From NCBI RefSeq assembly GCF_003048535.1, contig NZ_PIRQ01000001.1, positions 248,001 to 312,000 on the forward strand: a stretch of DNA of 64,000 nucleotides, written 5' to 3'. This stretch comes from Campylobacter concisus. GTDB lineage: Bacteria; Campylobacterota; Campylobacteria; Campylobacterales; Campylobacteraceae. The stretch's first letter is position 1; each line of letters begins with the position of its first letter. The position numbers were made by a program, and so were the translations under genes. Below the pieces are notes generated by a model. It searched no databases, was not told where the DNA came from, and was given only the letters and a program-made list of their open reading frames with translations. Below, piece by piece: positions 42,445 through 51,441 of the stretch.

Positions 42445-43284
42445 ATGAGCAAAACATACTATTGGCTAAAGCTAAAAAAAGATTTTTTCGACGATCCTAA
42501 AATTTTAAAAATAAGGAGCGTGGCTGGTGGAGATACTTACACCTGCATCTATCTTAAGCTTTTATTAAAAAGCCTAGATAATGACGGTGTTATATTTTTT
42601 GATGGTATAGAGCCGACGATAGAAGCCGAGATCGCACTAAAAATAAGGGAGCAAGAGATAAATGTCAAAGCCGCTATGGCCATCTTTGAGAGTTTGGGAT
42701 TATTGCAAAAAGGCGAAGGCGAAGACGTGAGACTCCCCGAAGCAGCAAGCCTAAGTGGCAAAGAATGTGACAGCGCAAAGAGAGTTAGGGAATTTAGAGC
42801 TAAACAAAAAGAGGTTAAAGCGTTACATTGTAACGGCGCGGTAACGAGCGGTAACGAAAACGTAACCCTAGAGAAAGAGTTAGAGTTAGAGAAAGAGTTA
42901 GAGACAGAAGAAGCTAACGCTTCTACGTGTGCGCGTGCGTGCGAGAGCGAGAAAAAACCAACGAAACGATTTCAAAAACCAACGCTAGATGAATTAATCG
43001 CCTACAAGCAAAAAGCAAATTTAGCCCTAGTCGATTGTGAAGTCTTTTTTGACTTCTACGAAAGCAAAGGCTGGGTAGTTGGTAAAAATCCGATGAAAGA
43101 CTGGCAAGCTGCCATGAGAAACTGGGAACGCACAGAAAGAGAACGAGGAGGCAAGTGTAAAAACACACCAACTAATACAAGCGTAGCCCTAAGAGAAGCC
43201 CCAATGGCAGGAGAAATGGACGACGCATATTTTGAGAGAGTGGCAAACGAAATAATCAGCGGAGAAAGGAAAATGGCGTTATGA
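42445..43284 (+). CDS. Phage replisome organiser / DnaD-like replication protein
   Basis: 279 residues. The N-terminal YYWLKLKKDFFDDPKILKIRS followed by GGDTYTCIYLKLLLKSL is the signature of the phage replisome organiser N-terminal domain; the C-terminal FFDFYESKGWVVGKNPMKDWQAAMRNW is the DnaD/DnaT-like tail. A central Glu/Leu repeat (LEKELELEKELE) is a short charged spacer. It initiates replication with host DnaB, by family knowledge. The start is set at 42445. Confidence 0.85.
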   Translation: MSKTYYWLKLKKDFFDDPKILKIRSVAGGDTYTCIYLKLLLKSLDNDGVIFFDGIEPTIEAEIALKIREQEINVKAAMAIFESLGLLQKGEGEDVRLPEAASLSGKECDSAKRVREFRAKQKEVKALHCNGAVTSGNENVTLEKELELEKELETEEANASTCARACESEKKPTKRFQKPTLDELIAYKQKANLALVDCEVFFDFYESKGWVVGKNPMKDWQAAMRNWERTERERGGKCKNTPTNTSVALREAPMAGEMDDAYFERVANEIISGERKMAL

Positions 43285-43931
43285 GCGATAGAGAACAAAT
43301 CATTTGTGAATTATATGGCGATAGCAAGGGATTTTTAACACCTGCGAGGCTAGCTAAATACTCTTTGCTTTTAAAAAACGTGGCTACAAGCGAGCTAATT
43401 AATTTTTCAGTCTTTGCTGAGAAATATCGCAAAGAGTATCAAAATACAGATGCTTTGCTTTTTCGTGCAACTATGGAGTGGAGCAAGATCGTATTTTTAA
43501 AAATGCGAGAAAAAGGGCTTAGATTTTTTAACGACGTAGATACTTTAGCGGCTTTTTGTAAAGAAGTTTACAGAGGCACAAGGCTTTGTAATGGTGGAAC
43601 TGGTAGCGGCTTTTTAGAAAGCACAATAATTTCAGTTGATACAAACGGCGTTTTAAGAAACGAGTGCGTGTTAGAAAACGGCGTATTTCAACGCTTAACA
43701 AGCGACGAAGAAACACATTTGTTTGAATATCTACTAGACCACCAAGAAAAAATAGGCGTAGTGCAAATTAAGACTAGGGAGAGCGAAGTAAAACAAGCCC
43801 AGCTAGCGGCGAATAACGCAAATTTACTCCCAGCTGATCCAGACGCACCGATAGAAATGAGCGACGAGGCAAGAGCAAGGCTAAGGCTTGGGCTATCTGC
43901 CCTTGCGGCGAATATGGCAAAGAGAGCGTGA
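43281..43931 (+). CDS. Hypothetical phage protein
   Basis: 216 residues, mixed helical, no TM. The segment KYRKEYQNTDALLFRATMEWSK resembles helper proteins next to replication initiators, but I cannot name it. The C-terminal 40 residues are Ala-rich and helical. Coupled to the replication gene by ATGA and to the methyltransferase by near-contiguity. Confidence 0.6.
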   Translation: MSDREQIICELYGDSKGFLTPARLAKYSLLLKNVATSELINFSVFAEKYRKEYQNTDALLFRATMEWSKIVFLKMREKGLRFFNDVDTLAAFCKEVYRGTRLCNGGTGSGFLESTIISVDTNGVLRNECVLENGVFQRLTSDEETHLFEYLLDHQEKIGVVQIKTRESEVKQAQLAANNANLLPADPDAPIEMSDEARARLRLGLSALAANMAKRA

Positions 43932-43932
43932 G

Positions 43933-44544
43933 ATGAAAATTTTAAATCTTTTCGCAGGGCTTGGCGGTAATCGTAAGTTTTGGAACGACGTAGCAAAAGA
44001 AAAAGGCATAAGCATAGAAGTGACCGCTGTTGAGTTTGACCCTGAAATAGCAAAGGCTTATGCAAAACGTTATCCAAACGACAACGTGATAGTAGGCGAC
44101 GCTTGGGACTACGCTGCTAAAAACTATTTAGATTTTGATTTTATATGGGCTAGCCCTCCGTGTCAAACTCATAGTAGGTTAAATACTGGCAACAATTTAC
44201 GTTGGCAACATACTAGAAAATTGCCTGATTTTAGACTTTATGAGCTTATCTCGTATTTTAAGACGTTTTGCAAAAAAGCTTTTGTAGTTGAAAACGTAGT
44301 GCCATACTATGAGCCACTTATAAGACCAACCGCCGAGATAGGCAGACATTATTTTTGGGCGAATTTTGATCTATTTTTTTTAAGTAATGATAAATTCAGG
44401 ATCATAGAGAAAGTTAAAATAGGCGACTTTAAAGACCTTGATTTGAGCGAGTTTAATATAACAAATAAACGCCAGGCTATAAGAAATGAAGTTGATTATG
44501 AGATAGGCAAAAAGATATTTGAGCGTTATTTGGAGAGCAGATGA
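43933..44544 (+). CDS. C5-cytosine DNA methyltransferase-like protein, short
   Basis: 203 residues. Motif I is MKILNLFAGLGGNRKFW, motif IV is WASPPCQTHSRLN with the catalytic Cys in PPCQ, and FVVENV is motif VI (ENV). Compared with complete M5C enzymes (over 300 residues) it lacks a recognisable target-recognition domain, although the PCQ and ENV residues are intact. Such short phage versions occur. Start 43933 is chosen to begin at motif I. ATGA overlap with the next methyltransferase gene. Confidence 0.8.
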   Translation: MKILNLFAGLGGNRKFWNDVAKEKGISIEVTAVEFDPEIAKAYAKRYPNDNVIVGDAWDYAAKNYLDFDFIWASPPCQTHSRLNTGNNLRWQHTRKLPDFRLYELISYFKTFCKKAFVVENVVPYYEPLIRPTAEIGRHYFWANFDLFFLSNDKFRIIEKVKIGDFKDLDLSEFNITNKRQAIRNEVDYEIGKKIFERYLESR

Positions 44545-45560
44545 AAGCCATATATATCACGATAACCGAAAGTGGAGCGAGCATAATCGCAAAAGTAGCA
44601 GACGAAAATAAAAAGATACTTGATAGCTTTGAGGTAAGTCGCAAGGACGCAAGCGGAGTGCTTGAAATAATGAGAAAGTGGAATGAGAAGCATAAGAACG
44701 ATGACACAAGGGGGGCTATTTTGATAAATACATTTAACGCTGCCCCATTACCATTTCAAGGACAAAAAAGAAACTTCATTAAGCAATTTAGAGAGCTAAT
44801 AAAAGACGAGTTTGCACCATATAAAAACGGAATTTTTATTGATGCTTTTGGTGGCTCTGGTCTGCTTAGCCACAATATAAAGCAAATTTATCCTAATGCA
44901 AGGGTAATTTACAATGACTATGATAATTACAGCCAGAGGCTGGCAAATATAGAGGCGACAAACGAGATTTTACAAGCAATAGAGCCTATCGCAAAAAAAT
45001 ATAAAAAGAATGAAAAAGTAAGTGAAGAGGATAGAGAAAAAATTATAAAAATTATAGATGGGTACATAAAAAGAGGATATTTTATCGATTGGCTAACGCT
45101 TAGCTCAAAGCTTATTTTTAGTGGCAAATATTCTCATAACGAAGATGAATTTAAAAAAGAAAAAACGTTTTTTATGGTCAGCCCAAAAACGCCTTTATAT
45201 CAAGCAAACGGTTATTTAAAAGGCGTTGAGATAATACGCAAAGATGCGATAAAGCTGATAAAAGAATTTGAAAAAGAAGACGTTGTATTAATCTTAGATC
45301 CGCCATATTTGCAAACAAATAAAGCAGGCTATAAATGCTTTTGGGGTCTAAGAGATTTTTTAAAGCTAATTAGGCTAGTGCGAGAACCTTTTATATTTTT
45401 CTCAAGTGAAAATAGCGACATTTTGCCATACATAGACGACCTTGTGGAGCATGGCGATGAAGTTTTTAAAGGATACAGCCTGAAACAAGCAGTTTTAGCT
45501 ATTGGACAAGCGAAAACTGATTATATGATTTATAAAAGCGGAGCAAAGGGGCTATTTTGA
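44541..45560 (+). CDS. D12-class adenine-N6 DNA methyltransferase-like protein
   Basis: 339 residues. An N-terminal extension of about 70 residues is followed by PLPFQGQKRNFIKQF (motif X/I-like), FIDAFGGSGLLSHNIK (SAM binding) and motif IV VLILDPPYLQ. A Dam/D12-type catalytic domain. With the cytosine enzyme encoded just upstream it could mark phage DNA against host restriction. Overlaps both neighbours by 4 nt. Confidence 0.87.
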   Translation: MKAIYITITESGASIIAKVADENKKILDSFEVSRKDASGVLEIMRKWNEKHKNDDTRGAILINTFNAAPLPFQGQKRNFIKQFRELIKDEFAPYKNGIFIDAFGGSGLLSHNIKQIYPNARVIYNDYDNYSQRLANIEATNEILQAIEPIAKKYKKNEKVSEEDREKIIKIIDGYIKRGYFIDWLTLSSKLIFSGKYSHNEDEFKKEKTFFMVSPKTPLYQANGYLKGVEIIRKDAIKLIKEFEKEDVVLILDPPYLQTNKAGYKCFWGLRDFLKLIRLVREPFIFFSSENSDILPYIDDLVEHGDEVFKGYSLKQAVLAIGQAKTDYMIYKSGAKGLF

Positions 45561-45817
45561 GGCTAACAAGAAGCGAAAATAGAGCCTACCAGCTAAGACT
45601 ACTTGAAGCGTATCCGCTTTGCCAAATATGCGAGAAACAACAAAGCATAGAATGCCACCACGTACGCTATGGCAGATTTGGAGCAGATAAGGACGACAGC
45701 AAGCAAATAGCCGTTTGTAGAGAGTGTCATCAATGGTGTCACGCACACAAAAAGGAAAGCATAGAAAAATACGAGGAGGTAGCTGATGAGAATTGGCAAC
45801 GTTTCGGCAATTGTTAA
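45557..45817 (+). CDS. HNH/zinc-finger nuclease-like phage protein
   Basis: 86 residues with CQICEKQQSIECHHVRYGRFGADKDD and VCRECHQWCH, a compact Cys/His-rich ββα-metal type core like small phage HNH proteins near recombination genes. TTG start overlapping the previous stop (TTGA). It overlaps the next gene by 32 nt. Possibly nicks or processes DNA during packaging or repair. Confidence 0.65.
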   Translation: MRLTRSENRAYQLRLLEAYPLCQICEKQQSIECHHVRYGRFGADKDDSKQIAVCRECHQWCHAHKKESIEKYEEVADENWQRFGNC

Positions 45818-46166
45818 GAATAAATACCACAACCGCAAGACCAGAGGCTTTGATAGTGCCAAAGAGTGGCGACGCAACCAAGAGCTTGAAAATATGCAAA
45901 GAGCAGGCGAGATCAGCGAACTAAACCGCCAAGTGCCCTTTACACTAATGCCAAGCTACACAATAGCAGATGAAACAACAAAACAAGGTTTTAGAACCGT
46001 GCGTGAGATCAGATACATTGCGGACTTTACCTATCGTCTTAAAAATGGCAAAAGGATAATAGAGGACGTAAAGGGAATGCAGACAGACGTTTTTAAAATC
46101 AAACGAAAACTACTAGAGAAAAAAATAGCCCTTGGAGTAATAGAGGGCGAGTTTAGGATTTATTAG
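45786..46166 (+). CDS. DUF1064 (resolvase-like nuclease) protein
   Basis: 126 residues. KYHNRKTRGFDSAKEWRRNQEL, RYIADFTYRLKNGKRIIEDVKG and TDVFKIKRKLLE make the DUF1064 pattern, a PD-(D/E)XK-type fold proposed for phage Holliday-junction or endonuclease functions (D of IADF, E-D-V-K catalytic string). RBS GAGGTAG. Confidence 0.85.
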   Translation: MRIGNVSAIVKNKYHNRKTRGFDSAKEWRRNQELENMQRAGEISELNRQVPFTLMPSYTIADETTKQGFRTVREIRYIADFTYRLKNGKRIIEDVKGMQTDVFKIKRKLLEKKIALGVIEGEFRIY

Positions 46167-46170
46167 ATAA

Positions 46171-46524
46171 ATGGATTTGCCTAATTTAAAACATTTAGAC
46201 GTATTTTATGCCGTGCTCGATAAGTTTTACCCCGACTGGGAAAATCGAGAGGATCACTATTATTTAACGGAAATTTCGTTTTTAATAAGGGAGGTGTTAA
46301 ATAGCCCTTATACGGACGAAACCGTTATTAATAATCTAAGAGTAAGCGAGGTAAAGAAATACCAAAACGAGCTTAACACGATACTAAATACGCCTAAAGA
46401 GTTTTTAACTTGGGTATTAAAACATAGGATGTCAGCGGATAGGCGAAAGATGTGCCAAAGTAAATTTATAAAGCCTAAACGCAAATACAAAAAGAAAAAA
46501 TATCAACAACCGACTTTATTTTAG
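46171..46524 (+). CDS. Hypothetical phage protein with C-terminal QPTLF
   Basis: 117 residues; helical N terminus, then a very basic tail (FIKPKRKYKKKKYQ) ending in QPTLF. The last five residues match the bacterial beta-clamp-binding pentapeptide QxxLF, at the extreme C terminus where such motifs are exposed. No other domain is recognised. It lies just before the packaging genes, where late regulators or clamp-loader hijackers are sometimes found. Confidence 0.65.
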   Translation: MDLPNLKHLDVFYAVLDKFYPDWENREDHYYLTEISFLIREVLNSPYTDETVINNLRVSEVKKYQNELNTILNTPKEFLTWVLKHRMSADRRKMCQSKFIKPKRKYKKKKYQQPTLF

Positions 46525-46530
46525 GGGTAG

Positions 46531-47019
46531 ATGGTGGGAAAATTAAAATTAACCGACAAGACGAAAGAGCAAATAATAGCTGATTATAAAGCAGGGGTAA
46601 GCCAAAATCAACTAGCAAAAAATTACAAGCTAAGCCCAGCGACTATTAATAAGCTATGTAAGAATATCCCTCAAGAAAATGTCGAAATAGTGAATACTTT
46701 AGTGAATACTGCGATAGCGACAAATAGGGCGTTAGAGGGTAAAAGCCAAATAGAAGTGAATAGTATTGAGCGAATAGTAGATGAAAGGACTAAGCATTTG
46801 CTCTATTTTCAGAACGCAGCGCTTAGAAATCAGAAAATAGCGGACGAAATGCTAGAGATGAGCGATAAGATAGCAGACGTTGAAGCTCACAGTAGGATAA
46901 CAGCTAGGAATAAAGAAACCATATTTGGGAAAGAGCCACAAACGATTATCAATAACACCAACGCACAGCAAACTGAAGTAACCGAAATTAGGCGAACGAT
47001 AGTAAAGCTTGATAAATGA
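46531..47019 (+). CDS. Terminase small subunit-like DNA-binding protein
   Basis: 162 residues. An N-terminal HTH (TKEQIIADYKAGVSQNQLAKNYKLSPATINKL, in pieces) is followed by a helical oligomerisation region. Position directly before the large terminase, and its length, fit a small terminase that recognises the packaging site. ATGA overlap with terL. Confidence 0.75.
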   Translation: MVGKLKLTDKTKEQIIADYKAGVSQNQLAKNYKLSPATINKLCKNIPQENVEIVNTLVNTAIATNRALEGKSQIEVNSIERIVDERTKHLLYFQNAALRNQKIADEMLEMSDKIADVEAHSRITARNKETIFGKEPQTIINNTNAQQTEVTEIRRTIVKLDK

Positions 47020-48236
47020 TAATTGATTTAAACACTGCTCCAATCTTTGAGCCACTATTAGAAAACAAAAGATACAAAGGGGCTAAGGGCGGACGTGGTA
47101 GTGGGAAAAGCCATTTTTTCGCCGAGTGTATAATCGAAACAATGCTAATTAACCCAGACGCTCGCATAGTTTGCATAAGAGAAATTCAACGATCATTAAA
47201 ATTTTCATCAAAAGCCCTAATAGAAAGTAAAATAAACAGCTTAGGAGTAAGTGAATATTTTGAGATAACACTAACCGAAATTAGAGCTAAGCGTGGTAAT
47301 GGCTTAATAATTTTTCAAGGCATGCAAGATCATACCGCCGATAGTATAAAATCGCTAGAGGGCTTTGATGTTGCGTGGGTGGAGGAAGCACAAAACCTAA
47401 GTAAGCGAAGCCTAGAGCTTTTACGTCCAACTATACGCAAAGAAAATTCGGAGCTTTGGTTTAGCTGGAACCCTGAAAACGAAACGGACGCAGTGGATAG
47501 TTTTTTTAAACAAATGCAGGATAACCAAGCAACCGATTATATTTTAATACACGCAAATTTTAGTGATAATCCCTTTTTGCCAACCGAGCTATTTAATGAG
47601 CAAGAATACGACCGCAAGTTTAACCCTAACACTTACGAGCATATATGGCTAGGTGGGTATAATACCAAGAGCGATGCACTAATTTTCAAAGGTAAGTTTA
47701 GAGTAGAAAGCTTTAACACGGACGGATTAGGCAACCCTTATCACGGCTTAGACTTCGGTTTCGCCAACGATCCGACAGCGGCGATAAGGTGCTATATACA
47801 CGACCGAAAACTATATATAAGCCACGAAGCTGGAGCGGTAGGGTTAGAGCTTGATTATACGGCGGAGTTTTTAAAAGAACGTATCGAAAATATACACAAA
47901 TATGTAATAAGAGCCGACAACGCACGCCCTGAAAGTATAAGCTATCTAAAAAGGCACGGATTAAGCATGATAACGCCAACAATAAAAGGCAAAGGTAGCA
48001 TAGAGGACGGAATAGAGTTTATACGTAGTTTTGAAACAATTATAATACACGAGCGCTGCGTAGAAACGGCAAGGGAATTTAGATTATACAGCTACAAAAC
48101 CGATCCACACAGCGGTGATATATTGCCACAAATACTAGACGAAAATAACCATTTCATAGACGCATTACGTTACGCCTTAGAGCCACTAATAAAAAGCAAA
48201 ACAACAATTTGGGGGCACATCACAAGCCGAAGCTAA
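47016..48236 (+). CDS. terL: Terminase large subunit
   Basis: 406 residues, PBSX/phage terminase_3 family. Walker A is KGGRGSGKSHF (about 22-32), Walker B is VAWVEEAQNLS, and the C-terminal nuclease has LDFGFANDPTA and RADNARPES as acidic positions. ATP-driven packaging motor plus headful or cohesive cutting. Complete, so probably functional. Confidence 0.93.
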   Translation: MIIDLNTAPIFEPLLENKRYKGAKGGRGSGKSHFFAECIIETMLINPDARIVCIREIQRSLKFSSKALIESKINSLGVSEYFEITLTEIRAKRGNGLIIFQGMQDHTADSIKSLEGFDVAWVEEAQNLSKRSLELLRPTIRKENSELWFSWNPENETDAVDSFFKQMQDNQATDYILIHANFSDNPFLPTELFNEQEYDRKFNPNTYEHIWLGGYNTKSDALIFKGKFRVESFNTDGLGNPYHGLDFGFANDPTAAIRCYIHDRKLYISHEAGAVGLELDYTAEFLKERIENIHKYVIRADNARPESISYLKRHGLSMITPTIKGKGSIEDGIEFIRSFETIIIHERCVETAREFRLYSYKTDPHSGDILPQILDENNHFIDALRYALEPLIKSKTTIWGHITSRS

Positions 48237-48281
48237 CGCCCAAAAACGCCTTATTATTAATCAAAAATAAAAGGCGGAATA

Positions 48282-49517
48282 ATGGGGCAAAAAATAACCG
48301 ATAGCTTAGAAAATCTAGTAACTAAAATAGGGCAAATGACGGCGAATAGAGATTATACGCCGTTAATAGTCACAAACACACAGCTTCTAAACGCTTACAA
48401 CAACGGCTGGATAGCTAAACGCTACATTAAAAAGACAATAGGCGATATGCTAAAAATGGGGCGTGAAATCGACTGGGATGATATAGACGAGGAACGCAAA
48501 AAAGAGTATTACGACGCTTGTAATAAGCTAGAGATAGACGGCGTTATTAAAGACCTGCTTTTTAACGTTTTGCTTTATGGCGAAGCTGCAATATTGGCCG
48601 TAACTGACGCAAGTGAGGAAACCTATCAACTTCCATTAATGCCAAATGAAACAATTAAACAATTTATCGTATTCGGTAAAGGCGAATTTAAGGCAAGAAA
48701 TGCAGAGCATAAATTTAACCGACCTAGCCTTTATGATGTAAAGGGCGTTAAAACTCACGTTAGCCGTCTTTGTATAGTGCAAGGGGGTATTAAGAGCTAT
48801 GGCGTAAAACAGCGTGAAAGCATAAGCGATATAGCCACCGCTCTTGATGTGATAAAGATGTTTGACACTATCACGCTAAGCGTTAGCGATTTGATCGAGG
48901 AGTGCAAAATAGATGTCTATAAAATGCACGGATATAACGAGCAAATAGCGACTGGTAATGAGGGCGAGATACTAAAACGGCTAAGGCTAATAAATGAAGC
49001 CAAAAGTTACACTAACGCGATCGCTATGGATATGGAGGACGACTATTTAACAAAGGAAAATAACCTAACTGGGATAGCCGAGCTTTGGAGCAAGAGTTGT
49101 ATTGTAGTAGCTGGAGCATTAAACCGCCCTATTAGCATACTATTTGGCGAGGGGGCAGGCGGATTTAGTAGTGGCGAGGAAGACAACCGAGCGTATTATG
49201 AAACGATAAACGAATTACAAAACACACTACTACGCCAAGTTTATGACTTCATCGATCCGTTTATATTAGGCGAAACCTTAGAATACGATTTTTACAGCAT
49301 CGACAGCCTAAACGATAAAGAAAAAGCTGAAATTTTAAACGTAAAAAGCACAGCGCTTGGTAATTTGCTAGATAAGGGTGTAATAACCGAGGCGATAATT
49401 TTAAAAGAGCTAAAAGATGAGGGGCTAATTAAAAACATAAGCCTAGAGGATATAAACGAAGCCGAGCTATTAGCCCAAAAGTTAGACGAGCCAGCCGATG
49501 AAACCGACCTTATCTGA
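48282..49517 (+). CDS. Portal protein, DUF1073 type
   Basis: 411 residues. The segment TQLLNAYNNGWIAKRYIKKTIGDML and the later ALNRPISILFGEGAGGFSSGEEDNRAYYETI belong to the DUF1073 portal-like family. It forms the dodecameric gate of the head vertex. It overlaps the minor head gene by 20 nt. RBS AAGGCGG is a little weak. Confidence 0.85.
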   Translation: MGQKITDSLENLVTKIGQMTANRDYTPLIVTNTQLLNAYNNGWIAKRYIKKTIGDMLKMGREIDWDDIDEERKKEYYDACNKLEIDGVIKDLLFNVLLYGEAAILAVTDASEETYQLPLMPNETIKQFIVFGKGEFKARNAEHKFNRPSLYDVKGVKTHVSRLCIVQGGIKSYGVKQRESISDIATALDVIKMFDTITLSVSDLIEECKIDVYKMHGYNEQIATGNEGEILKRLRLINEAKSYTNAIAMDMEDDYLTKENNLTGIAELWSKSCIVVAGALNRPISILFGEGAGGFSSGEEDNRAYYETINELQNTLLRQVYDFIDPFILGETLEYDFYSIDSLNDKEKAEILNVKSTALGNLLDKGVITEAIILKELKDEGLIKNISLEDINEAELLAQKLDEPADETDLI

Positions 49518-50322
49518 ACTATTTAACAAGAAACGCAATAAAGAGTTTAAGCCAGTACAACCTAGCAAGCGTGCAGAGGTTAAATATCGCAACGCTTTAT
49601 TACTATTAATAGCCTCTTTAAAAACGGCTTTATTAAAAAGGCTTAGGGCATTTTTGTTGGGTAATCCTACCGACGCCGAAATAATAGAACACACAACCCA
49701 AATATTAGACGGGCTACGAAAAGCTGACACATTGGACTACGCCAAAAGGTTAAGCCGAGGTGTAGTTAGTGCAGTAAATGAAACAAACAAAGAGCGACTA
49801 ATTCAAAACGTGCAAAAAGGCACGGATATAGACCTAACACCGCTTGTGGGTGATACCGCCGTAAAAGGCAAACTAGACGAATATGTAGCCAAAAACGTGA
49901 GTTTAATAACCTCGGTTAAAAATGACTACCTAAACGATGTGGAAAAAGCAATAAGAGAAAGCTATTTAAAAAACGGCAGGGCTGAAAATTTAGCCACGAT
50001 CATACACGAACGCACAGGCGTAAGTAAGAGCAGAGCCAGGCTAATAGCTAGAGATCAGACGGCAAAAATTAACGCCGAGCTAGATCAAGAACGCATGCAA
50101 AATCTAGGCGTAAAGCTTTATATTTGGCAGACGGCGAAAGATGAAAGGGTAAGGCACACGCACGCGAATATGCAAGGCGTGCTATGTCGTTTTGATGATG
50201 ATAGCGTGTATAGCAAGGACGGCGGCAAAACCTGGATAAAACGAGAGGCGGACAAGCCGAAATGTAAGCCTGGCGTTGATATACAATGTCGATGTTTTGC
50301 AAAAGCAATCATAGGGGTATAA
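49498..50322 (+). CDS. Minor head / head morphogenesis protein
   Basis: 274 residues of the Mu gpF/SPP1 gp7 family. The signature is ARLIARDQTAKINAELDQERMQNLGVKLYIWQTAKDERVRHTH (in pieces), with a C-terminal Cys-rich DIQCRCFA. It goes into the head in small numbers near the portal. Directly upstream of the protease/scaffold gene with no gap. Confidence 0.88.
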   Translation: MKPTLSELFNKKRNKEFKPVQPSKRAEVKYRNALLLLIASLKTALLKRLRAFLLGNPTDAEIIEHTTQILDGLRKADTLDYAKRLSRGVVSAVNETNKERLIQNVQKGTDIDLTPLVGDTAVKGKLDEYVAKNVSLITSVKNDYLNDVEKAIRESYLKNGRAENLATIIHERTGVSKSRARLIARDQTAKINAELDQERMQNLGVKLYIWQTAKDERVRHTHANMQGVLCRFDDDSVYSKDGGKTWIKREADKPKCKPGVDIQCRCFAKAIIGV

Positions 50323-51441
50323 ATGGATTTTAAAATAAACGATGACGGCTACATAATAACAAAAGCCAAAATGGCAAGTATTCATCCTATGGAATACCTA
50401 GGCGAGGAAATTGGACGCACAAACGGAAAAATTTATAAAGTTTTTAGGGACGAAAAAGAAGTTTTTAGCCCTGAAACAATTAAAAGCTTTGAGGGTAAGC
50501 CGCTAACGCTAACACACCCAGACGACGACGTAACCGCCAAGAACTGGAAAGATGCTGCCATAGGACATATTCAAAACGTACGCCGTGAGGGCGATTTTTT
50601 GGTAGGCGACGCATATATAAACGACGAGATAGCGATCAAAATAATAAAAGAACAAGGAATAAAGGAGGTAAGTTGCGGATATGACAGCAAACTAATAGAG
50701 CGTGATGGGAAAATTTGGCAAACGAATATAAGGGGCAATCATTTGGCGGTAGTAGCCGAGGGGCGAGCTGGTAAAGATTGTAAATTAGGTGATAGCAAAA
50801 GGATAAAAATGAAATTCATAAATAAATTAAAAGGCGCTTTGACAGCAGCCAAAAAGTTTAAAGATAACGACGAAGTCGGTAAAGAGAAAGTAGAGGAAGC
50901 CAACGAGGCTAATAATGAGCTAGTTGATCTTTTAGAGCAAGCATTAAGCGGTGCTGAGGAAGTAAGCACAAAACTAGACGAAACAACAGCAGAGCTTGAA
51001 AAAACAAAAACTGAGCTAGCAGATGTAAAAGCCAAAAGCGTAAAAGACGATGACGGCACGGACGAAAACGCAGAAATCGCGGAGCTAAAAGCTAAAGTTG
51101 AAGCGTTGGAAAAAGAAAACGCAGAGCTAAAGGCTGAAATCGAAAAACTAAAAGGCGAGGCAGCAACAACCGAAGCCGTAACAGACGCTAAAGCAAATTT
51201 TAGCCATGTAAAGCTAAGCGACGCTAAGAACGCTAGGGGCGTTTATGAGGCGGTAATCCTAGATAGTAAAGCATTTAATGCCGATGAGCTTAAAAAACTA
51301 AGTGATAGCGAGATTAAAGCTATTTATATGGGTATGCGTGTAAGTGCTAAAAATAAAGATAACAGCGGCAGCGTACTAGATAAATTCTACGACGCTAAGC
51401 CTAATAAAATCGATTTAAATAAAAAATTTGGAGGTAAATAA
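50323..51441 (+). CDS. DUF2213 prohead protease with C-terminal scaffold
   Basis: 372 residues. The N-terminal ~160 residues are DUF2213 (KMASIHPMEYLG, KPLTLTHPDDDV, VGDAYINDEIAIKII, KEVSCGYDSKLI), a family thought to be the head maturation protease. The C-terminal ~210 residues form a Lys/Glu coiled coil (EALEKENAELKAEIEKLK) typical of scaffold proteins. An internal ATG at codon 163 with its own RBS may produce the scaffold separately. Its last base overlaps the next start. Confidence 0.8.
   Translation: MDFKINDDGYIITKAKMASIHPMEYLGEEIGRTNGKIYKVFRDEKEVFSPETIKSFEGKPLTLTHPDDDVTAKNWKDAAIGHIQNVRREGDFLVGDAYINDEIAIKIIKEQGIKEVSCGYDSKLIERDGKIWQTNIRGNHLAVVAEGRAGKDCKLGDSKRIKMKFINKLKGALTAAKKFKDNDEVGKEKVEEANEANNELVDLLEQALSGAEEVSTKLDETTAELEKTKTELADVKAKSVKDDDGTDENAEIAELKAKVEALEKENAELKAEIEKLKGEAATTEAVTDAKANFSHVKLSDAKNARGVYEAVILDSKAFNADELKKLSDSEIKAIYMGMRVSAKNKDNSGSVLDKFYDAKPNKIDLNKKFGGK
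50809..51441 (+). CDS. Probable nested scaffold protein (internal start)
   Basis: AAAGGA lies 5 nt before an in-frame ATG (50809) inside the DUF2213 gene, which would give a 210-residue protein made of the coiled-coil part only. The same arrangement is known in lambda C/Nu3. Predicted from RBS and domain boundary. Confidence 0.55.
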   Translation: MKFINKLKGALTAAKKFKDNDEVGKEKVEEANEANNELVDLLEQALSGAEEVSTKLDETTAELEKTKTELADVKAKSVKDDDGTDENAEIAELKAKVEALEKENAELKAEIEKLKGEAATTEAVTDAKANFSHVKLSDAKNARGVYEAVILDSKAFNADELKKLSDSEIKAIYMGMRVSAKNKDNSGSVLDKFYDAKPNKIDLNKKFGGK

